Below are positions 1 through 7,204 of a stretch of DNA of 14,494 nucleotides, one piece after another (positions within the stretch are counted from its first letter, which is position 1; every line of letters starts with the position of its first letter). Made by a program: the position numbers and the translations under genes. This stretch comes from CAUZRD01 sp963582255 (GTDB lineage: Bacteria > Pseudomonadota > Alphaproteobacteria > Rhizobiales > TMED25). The stretch covers positions 1 to 14,494 of the forward strand of contig CAUZRD010000041.1 in NCBI GenBank assembly GCA_963582255.1. The letters run 5' to 3'. The notes below the pieces were generated by a model that saw only the letters and a program-made list of their open reading frames with translations, was not told the DNA's origin and ran no database searches.

Positions 1-362
1 TGGGATGTTTTGTCCGGTGGTGGTGCTGCGCATTAGCAATTAGGATATTTTGGCGCGGACTGACCGCCGCGCCGCGGCTGGAACAGCAGGGATTTCAAAG
101 TATCTACTTCTAATTGACTCGTGCCAATCCGTTCCATTCTGCAAATTTCAAAAAAATCTGCACACTGATCTTCGTTGATTTTACATTTAAAAAATCAAAG
201 GCGTGTCAAATGTTTTGTGTAATTCTTGCTGCAAAGTTGAAAGTAAAATAGCTAGTAATATTTTGGTCGAAGTTCTAGATAGCCCGCATTTCTTGCTTGC
301 GGTCAGCCTAAATTTTGCACACAGATTTTAGTCTGAGTGACAAACGAAGAAACGGAGTTGGT
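1..362. other. Spacer upstream of the cobalt-enzyme genes
   Basis: No gene could be supported here. The first ~110 bases are GC-rich and contain a 7-bp GC stem (52-58 with 67-73); they may be the tail of an upstream gene, since short open frames close at 34-36 and at about 112-114, but nothing recognisable is encoded. From about 115 on the sequence becomes AT-rich, as expected for a promoter region. An 8-bp inverted repeat TTGATTTT/AAAATCAA (175-182 and 191-198, 8-nt loop) could be an operator or a weak hairpin. I could not find a convincing -35/-10 pair; TAAAAT at 244-249 is the best single -10 candidate. Confidence 0.4.
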
Positions 363-680
363 ATGGTAAATAAATTGATTACCGATATAGGGGGAGATGA
401 GGCTGATTCTGTGCTGATTGGAGATCACGAGCAGCTGTTCTGGGAAAAGCAGATGATTGCCACATTCAATTTGCTGCAAAACAAGAATATTGTCTCGACC
501 GATGAGTTTCGTCGTACGGTGGAGGAGATGTCGGCGGAGTATTATAAGAACTCAACCTTCTATGGTCGTCGTCTAGATGGCATGATTACCCTTCTGATCG
601 AGAAGGGCTTTATTGAGAAAGCCGAGCTCGATGCCAAAGCTAAATCAATACTTAATGCTGGAACTAGAGACCATGTCTGA
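363..680 (+). CDS. scnB: Thiocyanate hydrolase beta-like subunit (N-terminal half of nitrile hydratase beta)
   Basis: A 105-aa protein corresponding to the N-terminal, mostly helical half of nitrile hydratase (NHase) beta. Visible marks are DIGG (residues 8-11), an acidic/aromatic helix around DHEQLFWEKQ, and STDEFRRTVEEM (45-56) followed by a Tyr-rich turn and LLIEKG. R50 in DEFR aligns, from memory, with the conserved NHase beta Arg56 that contacts the oxidised cysteine ligands; in this family the arginine comes from this subunit while the metal sits in the third. The DIGG..AD segment resembles the thiocyanate hydrolase beta subunit, though that protein is longer (about 157 aa) with an N-terminal extension missing here. 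Start chosen at ATG 363 because GGAG lies at 354-357; an in-frame TTG at 315 has no such site. Its last 8 bases overlap the next gene, implying translational coupling. Family is secure; the substrate (thiocyanate or a nitrile) is not. Confidence 0.75.
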   Translation: MVNKLITDIGGDEADSVLIGDHEQLFWEKQMIATFNLLQNKNIVSTDEFRRTVEEMSAEYYKNSTFYGRRLDGMITLLIEKGFIEKAELDAKAKSILNAGTRDHV

Positions 681-978
681 GACTCAACCCTACTATGAGG
701 TGGGGGATAGGGTTCGTATTCTTGATCTTGGTAAGCCTGGTCATGTGCGGACCCCTACCTATGTGCGCCGAAAGATTGGTATTATTGAGCGTTATTGCGG
801 CATGTTTGAAAATCCTGAAGAGCGGGCCTATGGCAGGTTGGGTCTGCCCCCAGTAGCACTGTACCGCATTCGATTGCGCCAAATGGATATTTGGCCGGAT
901 TATGATGGTCAATCGGATGATGTGCTTGAGATAGAAATATACGATCACTGGCTTGAGCACGCAGGGGAAAATTTATGA
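673..978 (+). CDS. scnA: Thiocyanate hydrolase alpha-like subunit (C-terminal SH3-like half of nitrile hydratase beta)
   Basis: A 101-aa protein matching the SH3-like barrel domain that forms the C-terminal half of NHase beta, encoded separately here. YEVGDRVRILDL (8-19) opens the barrel. GHVRTPTYVRRKIGIIER (23-40) carries R26, the counterpart of NHase beta Arg141, which hydrogen-bonds the modified cysteines. A later LYRIRLRQMDIWPDY (63-77) and LEIEIYDHWLE close it. The 'WP.Y...D.LE.EI...YLE'-like ending resembles thiocyanate hydrolase alpha (about 126 aa), which has a longer N-terminus. ATG 673 was chosen because it overlaps the upstream stop (ATGTCTGA) and places the barrel motif just after the start; ATG 655 is an in-frame alternative. 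Its own stop overlaps the next start (ATGA), so the three subunits are tightly coupled and probably made in equal amounts. Confidence 0.75.
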   Translation: MSETQPYYEVGDRVRILDLGKPGHVRTPTYVRRKIGIIERYCGMFENPEERAYGRLGLPPVALYRIRLRQMDIWPDYDGQSDDVLEIEIYDHWLEHAGENL

Positions 979-1607
979 TGAACCACGAAAATCATGACCA
1001 CGGACCAACCCGTGAAGATAACGATCTTGAATTGACCGAGAGTGAGGCTCGCTTTTTGGCACTTAAGAGCTTGCTCATGGAGAATGGTATCATTGATGCT
1101 GATGAAATCCGCGCTCGCATGGAGCTCAATGAATGTGGAAGTCCTCATCAGGCAGCACGTATGATAGCCAAGGCTTGGCTTGATCCTGTCTACAAAGAAC
1201 TTATGCTGAGTGATACCAAGGCTGCGGCTGCCGAGCTCGGTATAGAAGTTACCGAGGCTGAGTTGGTGGTGATCGAAAATACACCAGTGCGCCATAACAT
1301 GGTTGTATGTACATTATGTTCTTGCTATCCGCGCTCTCTTTTAGGCGAACCGCCAGCATTTTATGTCAGCAAGGCCTATCGCTCGCGCGCGGTTAAAGAG
1401 CCGCGCAAGGTGCTGCGCGAATTTGGCGTTGATTTTCCAGACCATGTTGAAATAGCTGTTCACGACAGTAATGCTGACTTGCGTTACGTCATAATGCCGA
1501 TGCGTCCCGCTGGATCCGATGGGTTGAATGAGGAACAGTTGGCGGCCCTCATCACGCGGGATTGTGTTGTCGGGTGTGCCTTGCCTCTTCAACCTTTAGT
1601 CAGCTGA
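975..1607 (+). CDS. scnC: Thiocyanate hydrolase gamma-like / cobalt-type nitrile hydratase alpha-like subunit
   Basis: The metal-binding catalytic subunit, 210 aa. The claw motif C112-T-L-C115-S-C117 is the cobalt-type form (iron enzymes usually have CSLCSC). In characterised relatives Cys115 and Cys117 equivalents are oxidised to sulfinic and sulfenic acids and, with Cys112 and backbone amides, hold Co(III). The motif is followed by YPRSLLG; ordinary NHases have YPW, while thiocyanate hydrolase gamma has YPR as I recall it. Other conserved blocks are AKAWLDPVYK (65-74), YRSRAVKEPRKVLREFG (135-151), HDSNADLRYVIMPMRP (163-178) and ITRDC (193-197). The start NHENHDHG is His-rich, as in thiocyanate hydrolase gamma, perhaps aiding metal capture. 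The C-terminal extension of the Thiobacillus protein (about 243 aa) is absent. ATG 975 or 978 both fit AGGGGAA at 963-969. The known enzyme turns thiocyanate into carbonyl sulfide and ammonia. A nitrile substrate remains possible. Confidence 0.8.
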   Translation: MMNHENHDHGPTREDNDLELTESEARFLALKSLLMENGIIDADEIRARMELNECGSPHQAARMIAKAWLDPVYKELMLSDTKAAAAELGIEVTEAELVVIENTPVRHNMVVCTLCSCYPRSLLGEPPAFYVSKAYRSRAVKEPRKVLREFGVDFPDHVEIAVHDSNADLRYVIMPMRPAGSDGLNEEQLAALITRDCVVGCALPLQPLVS

Positions 1608-1661
1608 AAAAACAAGAGAAACACTACTGTGTGGGGTACGTGCCTAATCCGACTATGTGTC

Positions 1662-1796
1662 TTTTCTGACTGGGATATAGGGCTATACACATATGAAATT
1701 GGTACTGGTATGTATAGATACTTTCTGCTCACCACCAATGTGATTGGCGGCAGTACTAATTATGCTGACTGGCGTGAAGGGGCGCCAGTCAGAAAA
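1662..1796. repeat. Structured element bounded by 12-bp perfect inverted repeats
   Basis: TTTTCTGACTGG (1662-1673) and CCAGTCAGAAAA (1785-1796) are perfect inverted repeats. Inside them is an 11-bp stem (1697-1707 with 1751-1761, one G-T pair) that closes a small three-way junction holding a 4-bp hairpin (1708-1711/1718-1721) and a hairpin CCAAT-GTG-ATTGG (1735-1747) extended by two G-C pairs past a mismatch. The right end can alternatively fold on itself as CTGACTGGCG/CGCCAGTCAG (1765-1774 and 1783-1792), competing with the outer stem. This fits either a MITE-like non-autonomous element with terminal inverted repeats or a switching RNA leader. No clear target-site duplication and no T-tract follow, so neither reading is settled. 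Confidence 0.6.
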
Positions 1797-1967
1797 TATA
1801 AAACGAAGTAAGCGCTCTGGCTCTCGATTTTTCAAAGCCTGTTCTGCTATTGTTGATTTTAGATAGAAGAAAGCAAGTGCCCTTAGCGCTAGGCCTAGAC
1901 GCAATGCTCTTGGTTCGATGTCATTTTATGTGAAATATGCATACTAACAGCGATAAATTTTTCCTTT

Positions 1968-1975
1968 AAGGAGGG
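1968..1975 (+). promoter_or_regulatory. Strong ribosome binding site fixing a TTG start
   Basis: AAGGAGGG is close to a perfect anti-16S match and sits 6-7 bases before TTG 1982. It supports the unusual TTG as the true start of the monooxygenase; the Rossmann motif begins 12 codons later, as expected, and no ATG is better placed. Confidence 0.8.
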
Positions 1976-1981
1976 TGTAAG

Positions 1982-3316
1982 TTGGGAGAAGATAAGTCTC
2001 GAAAGATTGCCGTTATCGGCGCAGGTGCTGCCGGGTTGATTTCAGCTAAGACGCTATCGCAAGCTGGTGTTGATGTTACTATCTTTGAGATTGGCACCTG
2101 TATTGGCGGTATGTGGGATGCAAATAATGACAATGGTCTTGGCGTTGCCTATAACGACCTACACATTAATACCGACACTTACCTGACGCAGCTGAAGGAC
2201 TATCCGTTCAAGCTGGATGCCTCTGATTATGCTAATCACACTGAGATGCATGAATATCTGTGTGGTTACGCGAAGAATTTTGGCGTCGACAGTCTGATCC
2301 GATTCAAGTCCAAAGTAACAAAAATTGATCCAATCGAAGAAGGTCGCGCAGGTTGGAACGTCACCATCAATGATGGCGATACGGAACGGTATGATGGCAT
2401 TGTTATAGCAACGGGCCATCTTCATGCCCCGCGTCTTCCAGACCTGCCAGGATTATTTGGTGGGGAGCTAATCCATGCTGCGTCATACCGTAATCCAAAA
2501 CCGTTTTTTGACAAACGCGTATGTGTCTTGGGCTTTGGTAATTCCGCACTCGATATTGCCACTGATCTGGCCCACGTGGCAAAGAAAATGGTGGTTTCTG
2601 CAAGAACCGGAGCCTTTGTGTGGCCTAAATATGCATTTGGCTATCCACTGACCCGCGTTGCAGGGAAGGTGCATGAGATTCCATTGCTGACACTTGGTAT
2701 GAAACTGCGGCTGGCGCGCCTGCTCAATGGTATACTGGTGCGTATGGTGTGGGGGCGGATGTCGGATTATGGCATCACGCTGCCGGAGAAAACAGGCCAT
2801 CCCATTTCTAACCAGTTCTTTCTAAGCCACCTCAAATATGGCCGCATCATTTTGAAACGCGGTATTGAGAAGATCAAAAATCAGACGATCTATTTTGATG
2901 ATGGTACGGAACAGGAATTTGATACTATCATTGCGGCAACAGGCTATACGGTTAAATTCCCGTTTCTTGAGAGCGCTAGGCTGGGTAATGATGACACCCT
3001 GCTGCCGCTCTATAATCGGGTTGTGCCGCCAGATTTGCCAGGCCTTTATTTTGTTGGCTATTTCAACCTCGATTGGGCATCAAATCCAGTCTATGAGCAG
3101 CAGGCAATCTGGATACGCAATATAGAGACTGGCCAATGCCATCTTCCGTCGTCTGAAGAGATGTGGCGTGAGGTTCATCATCGTCAGCGCATGATCAAGG
3201 AAAAATTTCACAACGCGCCGCGGATGAATCTAGAAGTTCAATATGGGCCTTATGTGCGTGAGTTGAAACAAGCGCAAAAATATAAAAATGCCAATGTGTG
3301 TTCGCGCACCCCATGA
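1982..3316 (+). CDS. Flavin-containing monooxygenase (FMO-like)
   Basis: 444 aa. Class B flavoprotein monooxygenase fold: FAD-binding Rossmann GAGAAG at 13-18, ribose-binding Glu in FEIG near residue 36, GGMW at 42-45, and HINT at 61-64 as in FMOs. The FMO signature FGGELIHAASYR (159-170, FxGxxxHxxxYR) is intact. An NADPH-binding Rossmann GFGNSALD lies at 184-191 and the ATGY motif at 319-322. Family members use FAD, NADPH and O2 to oxygenate soft N or S atoms; the cytosolic substrate here is unknown. I do not see the segments I associate with trimethylamine monooxygenase, so I do not call it Tmm. It starts with TTG behind an excellent Shine-Dalgarno. It heads a same-strand group with a CoA-transferase and an MBL hydrolase, and lies downstream of the cobalt enzyme. 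Confidence 0.85.
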   Translation: MGEDKSRKIAVIGAGAAGLISAKTLSQAGVDVTIFEIGTCIGGMWDANNDNGLGVAYNDLHINTDTYLTQLKDYPFKLDASDYANHTEMHEYLCGYAKNFGVDSLIRFKSKVTKIDPIEEGRAGWNVTINDGDTERYDGIVIATGHLHAPRLPDLPGLFGGELIHAASYRNPKPFFDKRVCVLGFGNSALDIATDLAHVAKKMVVSARTGAFVWPKYAFGYPLTRVAGKVHEIPLLTLGMKLRLARLLNGILVRMVWGRMSDYGITLPEKTGHPISNQFFLSHLKYGRIILKRGIEKIKNQTIYFDDGTEQEFDTIIAATGYTVKFPFLESARLGNDDTLLPLYNRVVPPDLPGLYFVGYFNLDWASNPVYEQQAIWIRNIETGQCHLPSSEEMWREVHHRQRMIKEKFHNAPRMNLEVQYGPYVRELKQAQKYKNANVCSRTP

Positions 3317-3419
3317 ATGTCTATGGAAGTCGATGGCAAGTTATCCCAGTTTGGGTTAAATATATTCATTTTCGCCCACATCCGGGCACACGGGTAAAAA
3401 CCATCTTGGAGGCAGCGTG

Positions 3420-4625
3420 ATGAGTAATGAAGAAATGCCACTCGCTGGGTTAACCGTGATTGATTGTGGTCAGGTGATAGCTGGCCCGACGCTTGCCATG
3501 CTACTTGGTGACTTTGGAGCCACCGTTATCAAGGTAGAAAATCCGGGAACCGGTGATCAGGTCCGGCAGTTTGGTAAGGCACGTAACGGTGTTTCACTGT
3601 TTTCCAAACTGCTTTCGCGTAACAAAAAATCTCTGACTCTCAATCTGCGCGAAAAAGAAGGCCAGGATCTACTTTGTCGGCTTATTAAGAAGACAGGCGC
3701 TGACGTCATTATAGAAAGTTTTCGTCCTGGCACATTTGATCGCTGGAATTTAGGCGATGAACGGTTGTTTGATAACTCCAAGGGTATCATCATAGTTCAT
3801 CTGTCTGGCTTCGGTCAGGAGGGGCCGTATCGTGATAGGCCGGGATTTGGCACCCTTGCTGAGGCAATGAGTGGATTTGCCGATATGACTGGCCAAGCCG
3901 AAGGGCCACCGACACTGCCGCCATTTCCATTGGCTGACAATTGTGCAGCTCTTTATGGAGCATTCGGTGTTATGGCAGCGCTGCGTGCGCGGGACCAAAA
4001 TGATGGCCATGGTCAGGCGATCGACGTGTGTCTGTTGGAATCACTTACCGCTATACTGGGTGTCTATTTTCTTGAATACGATCAGCTAGGCACGGTTCCT
4101 AAGCGCCAGGGTAACCGCACAGCATCTGCCCCGCGCAATACGTATCTTACATCCGATGATCGTTGGGTTGCTATTGCTGCCTCAACTCAGTCGATTGCCG
4201 CACGCTTGTTCAGCGCAATGGGCCAGCCGGAATTAATAGAGGATCCACGCTTTGCTACTAATCGCGACCGGTTGGACAATATAGAAGAAATCGATGAGAT
4301 TGTTGGTACTTGGGTTGCGCGTCATCCTCAAGAAGAGTTGGTATCCCTTCTGGTTGATGCGCAAGTGGCTGTTGCACCAGTTGCCAATGTGGCTGATCTT
4401 GTTGCTGATCCACATCTGCAATCGCGTAAATTTCTGTGCGAGGTGGAAGATGAGGAATTAGGCAAGGTAACAATGCCTGATGTCCAGCCACGTCTTAAAC
4501 GAACGCCGGGAAGAATTCGCAATGCCGGACCGCCGATTGGCAATGCAACGGACCAGATTTTGACAGATGAACTTGGACTGAGCTGCGAGGAGATTAACCG
4601 CTTACGTGACGAAAAAATTATTTAG
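3420..4625 (+). CDS. Family III CoA-transferase (CaiB/BaiF)
   Basis: 401 aa, the usual length for family III. The N-terminus shows GLTVIDCGQVIAGP and LGDFGATVIKVE (30-41 region), followed by NKKSLTLNLREKEG and DVIIESFRPG, all standard CaiB/BaiF blocks. The catalytic aspartate that carries the acyl group (Asp169 in formyl-CoA transferase) is D173 in PLADNCAALYGAFG. A C-terminal RNAGPPIGNATDQIL completes the fold. These enzymes move CoA between carboxylic acids; donor and acceptor cannot be told from sequence. ATG 3420 is preferred over the adjacent GTG 3417 because GGAGG (3408-3412) then has 7-nt spacing. It lies 103 bp after the monooxygenase and 51 bp before the MBL hydrolase; co-transcription is likely. 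Together they would fit oxidation, CoA activation and hydrolysis of a small organic acid, which is inference. Confidence 0.88.
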   Translation: MSNEEMPLAGLTVIDCGQVIAGPTLAMLLGDFGATVIKVENPGTGDQVRQFGKARNGVSLFSKLLSRNKKSLTLNLREKEGQDLLCRLIKKTGADVIIESFRPGTFDRWNLGDERLFDNSKGIIIVHLSGFGQEGPYRDRPGFGTLAEAMSGFADMTGQAEGPPTLPPFPLADNCAALYGAFGVMAALRARDQNDGHGQAIDVCLLESLTAILGVYFLEYDQLGTVPKRQGNRTASAPRNTYLTSDDRWVAIAASTQSIAARLFSAMGQPELIEDPRFATNRDRLDNIEEIDEIVGTWVARHPQEELVSLLVDAQVAVAPVANVADLVADPHLQSRKFLCEVEDEELGKVTMPDVQPRLKRTPGRIRNAGPPIGNATDQILTDELGLSCEEINRLRDEKII

Positions 4626-4676
4626 CCGGCGGATCAATAGCGTCATAAAAGTATATGGTGAGGGTGTGAGGTAGAC

Positions 4677-5504
4677 ATGAAATATGAGACAGAAACTTAT
4701 GAAGTTCTGGCGATAGAATACGCTAAGACGGAGAGACCTTCGCGGGAATTTTATCTGCTATCGCCGGATCCTCATGAGGGGCCGCGGCCAATTACATACT
4801 ATATCTGGGTGATTCGAAACGAAAACCGCACCATCGTTGTTGATCTCGGCTTCGACCGTAGATCTGGCGAAGCGCGTGGCCGCAAGCTACTGCGCGAGCC
4901 GATAGAGGCGCTGGAGAAAGTTGGTGTTAAACAGGAAGACGTTGATACTGTCATTATAACTCATATGCATTTCGACCATGCCGGACATGGGCCAGCATTT
5001 CCAAAAGCTACATTCATTGTCCAAGAACGTGAGATAGAATTCTGCACCGGCAAGGCAATGCGCTATCCCCCGGTTCGTCGCCCGTTTGATGTTGAACACG
5101 TGACGGATATGATCCGAGCAAATTTCCAGTCTAGGGTCAAATTTGTTGATGGCGACCAGACGGTTTTCCCTGGAATTTCTGTACATCTAATTGGTGGCCA
5201 TTCTGGTGGTTTGCAAGCAGTGACCGTGAACACCAAGGTTGGTCCGGTTGTGATCGCCTCTGATGTTGCGCATTTTTATGATTTGTTGACGGAGAATATT
5301 CCCTTCACCGGAGTTGTGTCCTTGCCAGAGATGTGCGCCGGGTGGGAGCGAATATTCGAGCTTGGTGCGGCGCCTGGACAAGTTATCCCTGGGCATGACC
5401 CGCTGGTCTCTGAGCTTTATCCAAAATACCCGGGAGATGATTACTCGGTCATACTTTCCGAGCAGCCGTTGGCGGAAACGCCATGGCAGAAATGGAAAAG
5501 TTAG
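4677..5504 (+). CDS. Metallo-beta-lactamase-fold hydrolase, AHL-lactonase-like subfamily
   Basis: 275 aa. The binuclear metal site is complete: THMHFDHAGH gives H96, H98, D100 and H101; GGHSGG supplies H175; SDVAH supplies the bridging D196; IPGHDP supplies H240. The layout, with a long N-terminal beta segment (YYIWVIRNENRTIVVDLGF) before the HxHxDH motif, is that of the N-acyl-homoserine lactonase group of the fold, whose members hydrolyse lactones and other esters. The true substrate is unknown and many relatives are not quorum-quenching enzymes. ATG 4677 follows GAGG at 4668-4671. It is the last gene of the + strand block and meets the convergent permease gene after 56 bp; I saw no clear terminator between them. 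Confidence 0.85.
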   Translation: MKYETETYEVLAIEYAKTERPSREFYLLSPDPHEGPRPITYYIWVIRNENRTIVVDLGFDRRSGEARGRKLLREPIEALEKVGVKQEDVDTVIITHMHFDHAGHGPAFPKATFIVQEREIEFCTGKAMRYPPVRRPFDVEHVTDMIRANFQSRVKFVDGDQTVFPGISVHLIGGHSGGLQAVTVNTKVGPVVIASDVAHFYDLLTENIPFTGVVSLPEMCAGWERIFELGAAPGQVIPGHDPLVSELYPKYPGDDYSVILSEQPLAETPWQKWKS

Positions 5505-5560
5505 ACGGGGTTAGCGTTAATTCGAACGATGGTTTGTGGGGTGAATGTTCGGATTAAACT

Positions 5561-6331
5561 TCATGAAAATGAGTTGCGAAGAAAATTAATCCCGGCGATC
5601 ACCAACACTATCTGTAGCAGGCGGTAGAATACATGAGCGTTGATCAGATGGCGTGCCCTTTGTCCGGCGATGAGCCCGGCGAACATCGGTAAGGTAGCGA
5701 TTAGTGACACTGCAAGCAGTTGCAGATCTGCTATCCCTCTGAAATAGATAAATAGGGTGAGGGGCAGGCTGCCGGCGACATTTGCAATTGAGATTGAACA
5801 GATGAATGTGTTCCGGGGCATACGAAGCCCGGACATATAAACCGCCATTAACGGTCCATAAAGACCAGCAACTCCCCCGACTAGCCCTGAAACCGTTCCA
5901 ATTATTGGAGAAGCCCATTTTTCGATTGAATGGGGGATTGGATGTTCAGGTCGTACGATTTGGAATCCAACGGCGACTAGAATAGCAATGCCAAGGCAAC
6001 CCATTAGATAGTTTGACGACAAGGTGGCAAGAAATGCGGTGCCAAGGCCTATACCGGGTACTAGCGTTACCAAAAGGGGCCAGAAGCGGCGAATGGCGGC
6101 CTTAGTTTCATCAGGCTGCATTTCTCCAGGCCTTATGGCCTGGTAAATATTAGCGGAAAGCGTTGGAATGGTTATTAGTGATACTGCGAGTGGTACACTA
6201 TAAAACATAGTTAAGATCGCCATGGCTAGCATTGGCAGTGCGACGCCAACAACCCCTTTGACAAAGCCACCGATCAAAAATGCAACGATTATGATAAGGG
6301 TATCAAAGGGTTGAATTTGCAAAAGATCCAT
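5561..6331 (-). CDS. TauE/SafE-family membrane transporter (putative sulfite/organosulfur exporter)
   Basis: 256 aa, very hydrophobic, about eight membrane segments in two halves. The start LLIGGFVKGVVG-type motif (residues near 18-32, IGGFVKGVVGVALPML) and the second-half counterpart GTVSGLVGGVAGLYGPLMAVYM are the duplicated glycine-rich repeats of TauE/SafE (DUF81) permeases, and the length is typical. Characterised relatives export sulfite, sulfoacetate or related anions across the inner membrane. It is convergent with the + strand block, so it is not in that operon, but a sulfur-anion exporter beside a thiocyanate hydrolase-like enzyme and an FMO is suggestive. The start ATG is set by the motif position; the Shine-Dalgarno (AGGA about 10 bases upstream) is weak. 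The substrate is not determinable. Confidence 0.85.
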   Translation of the reverse strand: MDLLQIQPFDTLIIIVAFLIGGFVKGVVGVALPMLAMAILTMFYSVPLAVSLITIPTLSANIYQAIRPGEMQPDETKAAIRRFWPLLVTLVPGIGLGTAFLATLSSNYLMGCLGIAILVAVGFQIVRPEHPIPHSIEKWASPIIGTVSGLVGGVAGLYGPLMAVYMSGLRMPRNTFICSISIANVAGSLPLTLFIYFRGIADLQLLAVSLIATLPMFAGLIAGQRARHLINAHVFYRLLQIVLVIAGINFLRNSFS

Positions 6332-7204
6332 TGAAGGGTTTTATCCTGCCTCTGTTAGGACACGCAAATCTGCTAGACGTTTTAAACGAATAAAACCTAC
6401 TTTTGGATACGCGCGTAGAAGGACTAGCGCGGCGTACCAACACCCCAATGTTTAGAGTGTTTTTTTAGCAAGAGCCAACGGTACTGATAGTGAATCTTAT
6501 AGATCTGGTTTGTTTGTTCAGATGTTAGATTTCGTTGTAAAATGGTGAGGTTCGTTGAGGTATAAACATGTTAATCTTCAAATAGTGCAAGTTATATACT
6601 GATTGTAGTGTTAAAATAATCTGCCCACGATACCCGGCTATGCTGCGGATAAAATCGTGGTAGTTTCTAACGTATCATAGTGCCTAGAATACCGATTTGG
6701 GATGTAATCGTATGCAAAGAGATGGAAAGATAAACCAAAGAGGCGGGAAAGACCTGAATTTGATCATGCCGTTGTGGACGTAGTCTTTTTGAATTAGTGC
6801 CATTTTTCTGGGCAGAAACATTAGAGGACAGGCTGCGCTGATCAGAAAAATTAAGACATCGTTTGACCGAAGCTAAAATGCACAAACGGGAAGTCTGGTA
6901 GCTCTAATTCCAAAGATTTTAAGAACAAATGCCCTTCGGCTGAACCGCAGCTAGGTGCACATCCTCGTACTGCACTTGATAATCCCCAATTTTAGCTATC
7001 TCCTAAGCACATTCACTTAGAGAATCTTGGAAAGCGGCTGATAAACCGTTGCCAATACGCGGATGACTCGATGAAACTGATCCAGTTCACGCAGGCGAAT
7101 GAATGGTGCGCTCGCCACCTATTTTAAAGGGTGAATAAAGTTCTCGGCCTTAGAACAGAGAGCTTGTTAAAATCTCTGATAGAGATAGCCTCAATTTGGC
7201 TGAA
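6332..7204. other. 873-bp gene-poor spacer
   Basis: No gene could be supported on either strand. Open frames are short, lack ribosome binding sites and match no family I recognise. It must hold the promoter of the - strand permease near its left end, where CGTTT-T-AAACG (6378-6388) could be an operator, and the 3' end of thiQ transcription at its right end. A 7-bp inverted repeat CCACGAT/ATCGTGG (6625-6631, 6654-6660) lies in the middle. The length suggests decayed genes or an unrecognised RNA, but I see no direct proof. Confidence 0.5.
7167..7186 (-). terminator. Possible weak terminator after thiQ
   Basis: On the - strand ATCTCT-ATC-AGAGAT forms a 6-bp stem (7172-7177 with 7181-7186) followed directly by TTTAA, about 20 bases after the thiQ stop. 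The stem is AT-rich and the T-tract short, so termination would be inefficient. Confidence 0.3.

Larger units (their letters stand above)
1608..1981. other. 374-bp spacer between the cobalt enzyme and the monooxygenase
   Basis: No convincing gene. It holds the structured element at 1662-1796 (listed separately), two abutting palindromes TAGCGCTA (1884-1891) and CTAGGCCTAG (1889-1898) that could be an operator for the downstream gene, and a strong Shine-Dalgarno sequence just before the monooxygenase start. I saw no T-tract terminator after the cobalt-enzyme genes, so read-through into the downstream genes is possible. Confidence 0.5.

Noticed and set aside
1629..1811. 60-codon open frame on the + strand after the cobalt enzyme, considered as an activator gene
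   Set aside because: GTG start without ribosome site, composition unlike a metallochaperone, and it simply runs through the structured element.
1982..3316. Naming the monooxygenase as trimethylamine monooxygenase (Tmm)
   Set aside because: Length fits, but the segments around the FAD and NADPH sites that I associate with Tmm are different; only general FMO motifs are shared.
6439..6466. AACAC/GTGTT stem followed by seven T residues, terminator-like on the + strand
   Set aside because: Only a 5-bp stem with a 13-base loop, and no + strand gene upstream for it to terminate.
6667..6885. 72-codon open frame on the - strand in the long spacer
   Set aside because: No ribosome binding site, no recognisable motif, and no neighbour on either side that would include it in an operon.
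7020..7125. Short + strand frame containing YADD (codons at 7056-7067), resembling the reverse transcriptase active-site motif
   Set aside because: Only four residues match; the surrounding sequence shows no other reverse transcriptase or intron features.
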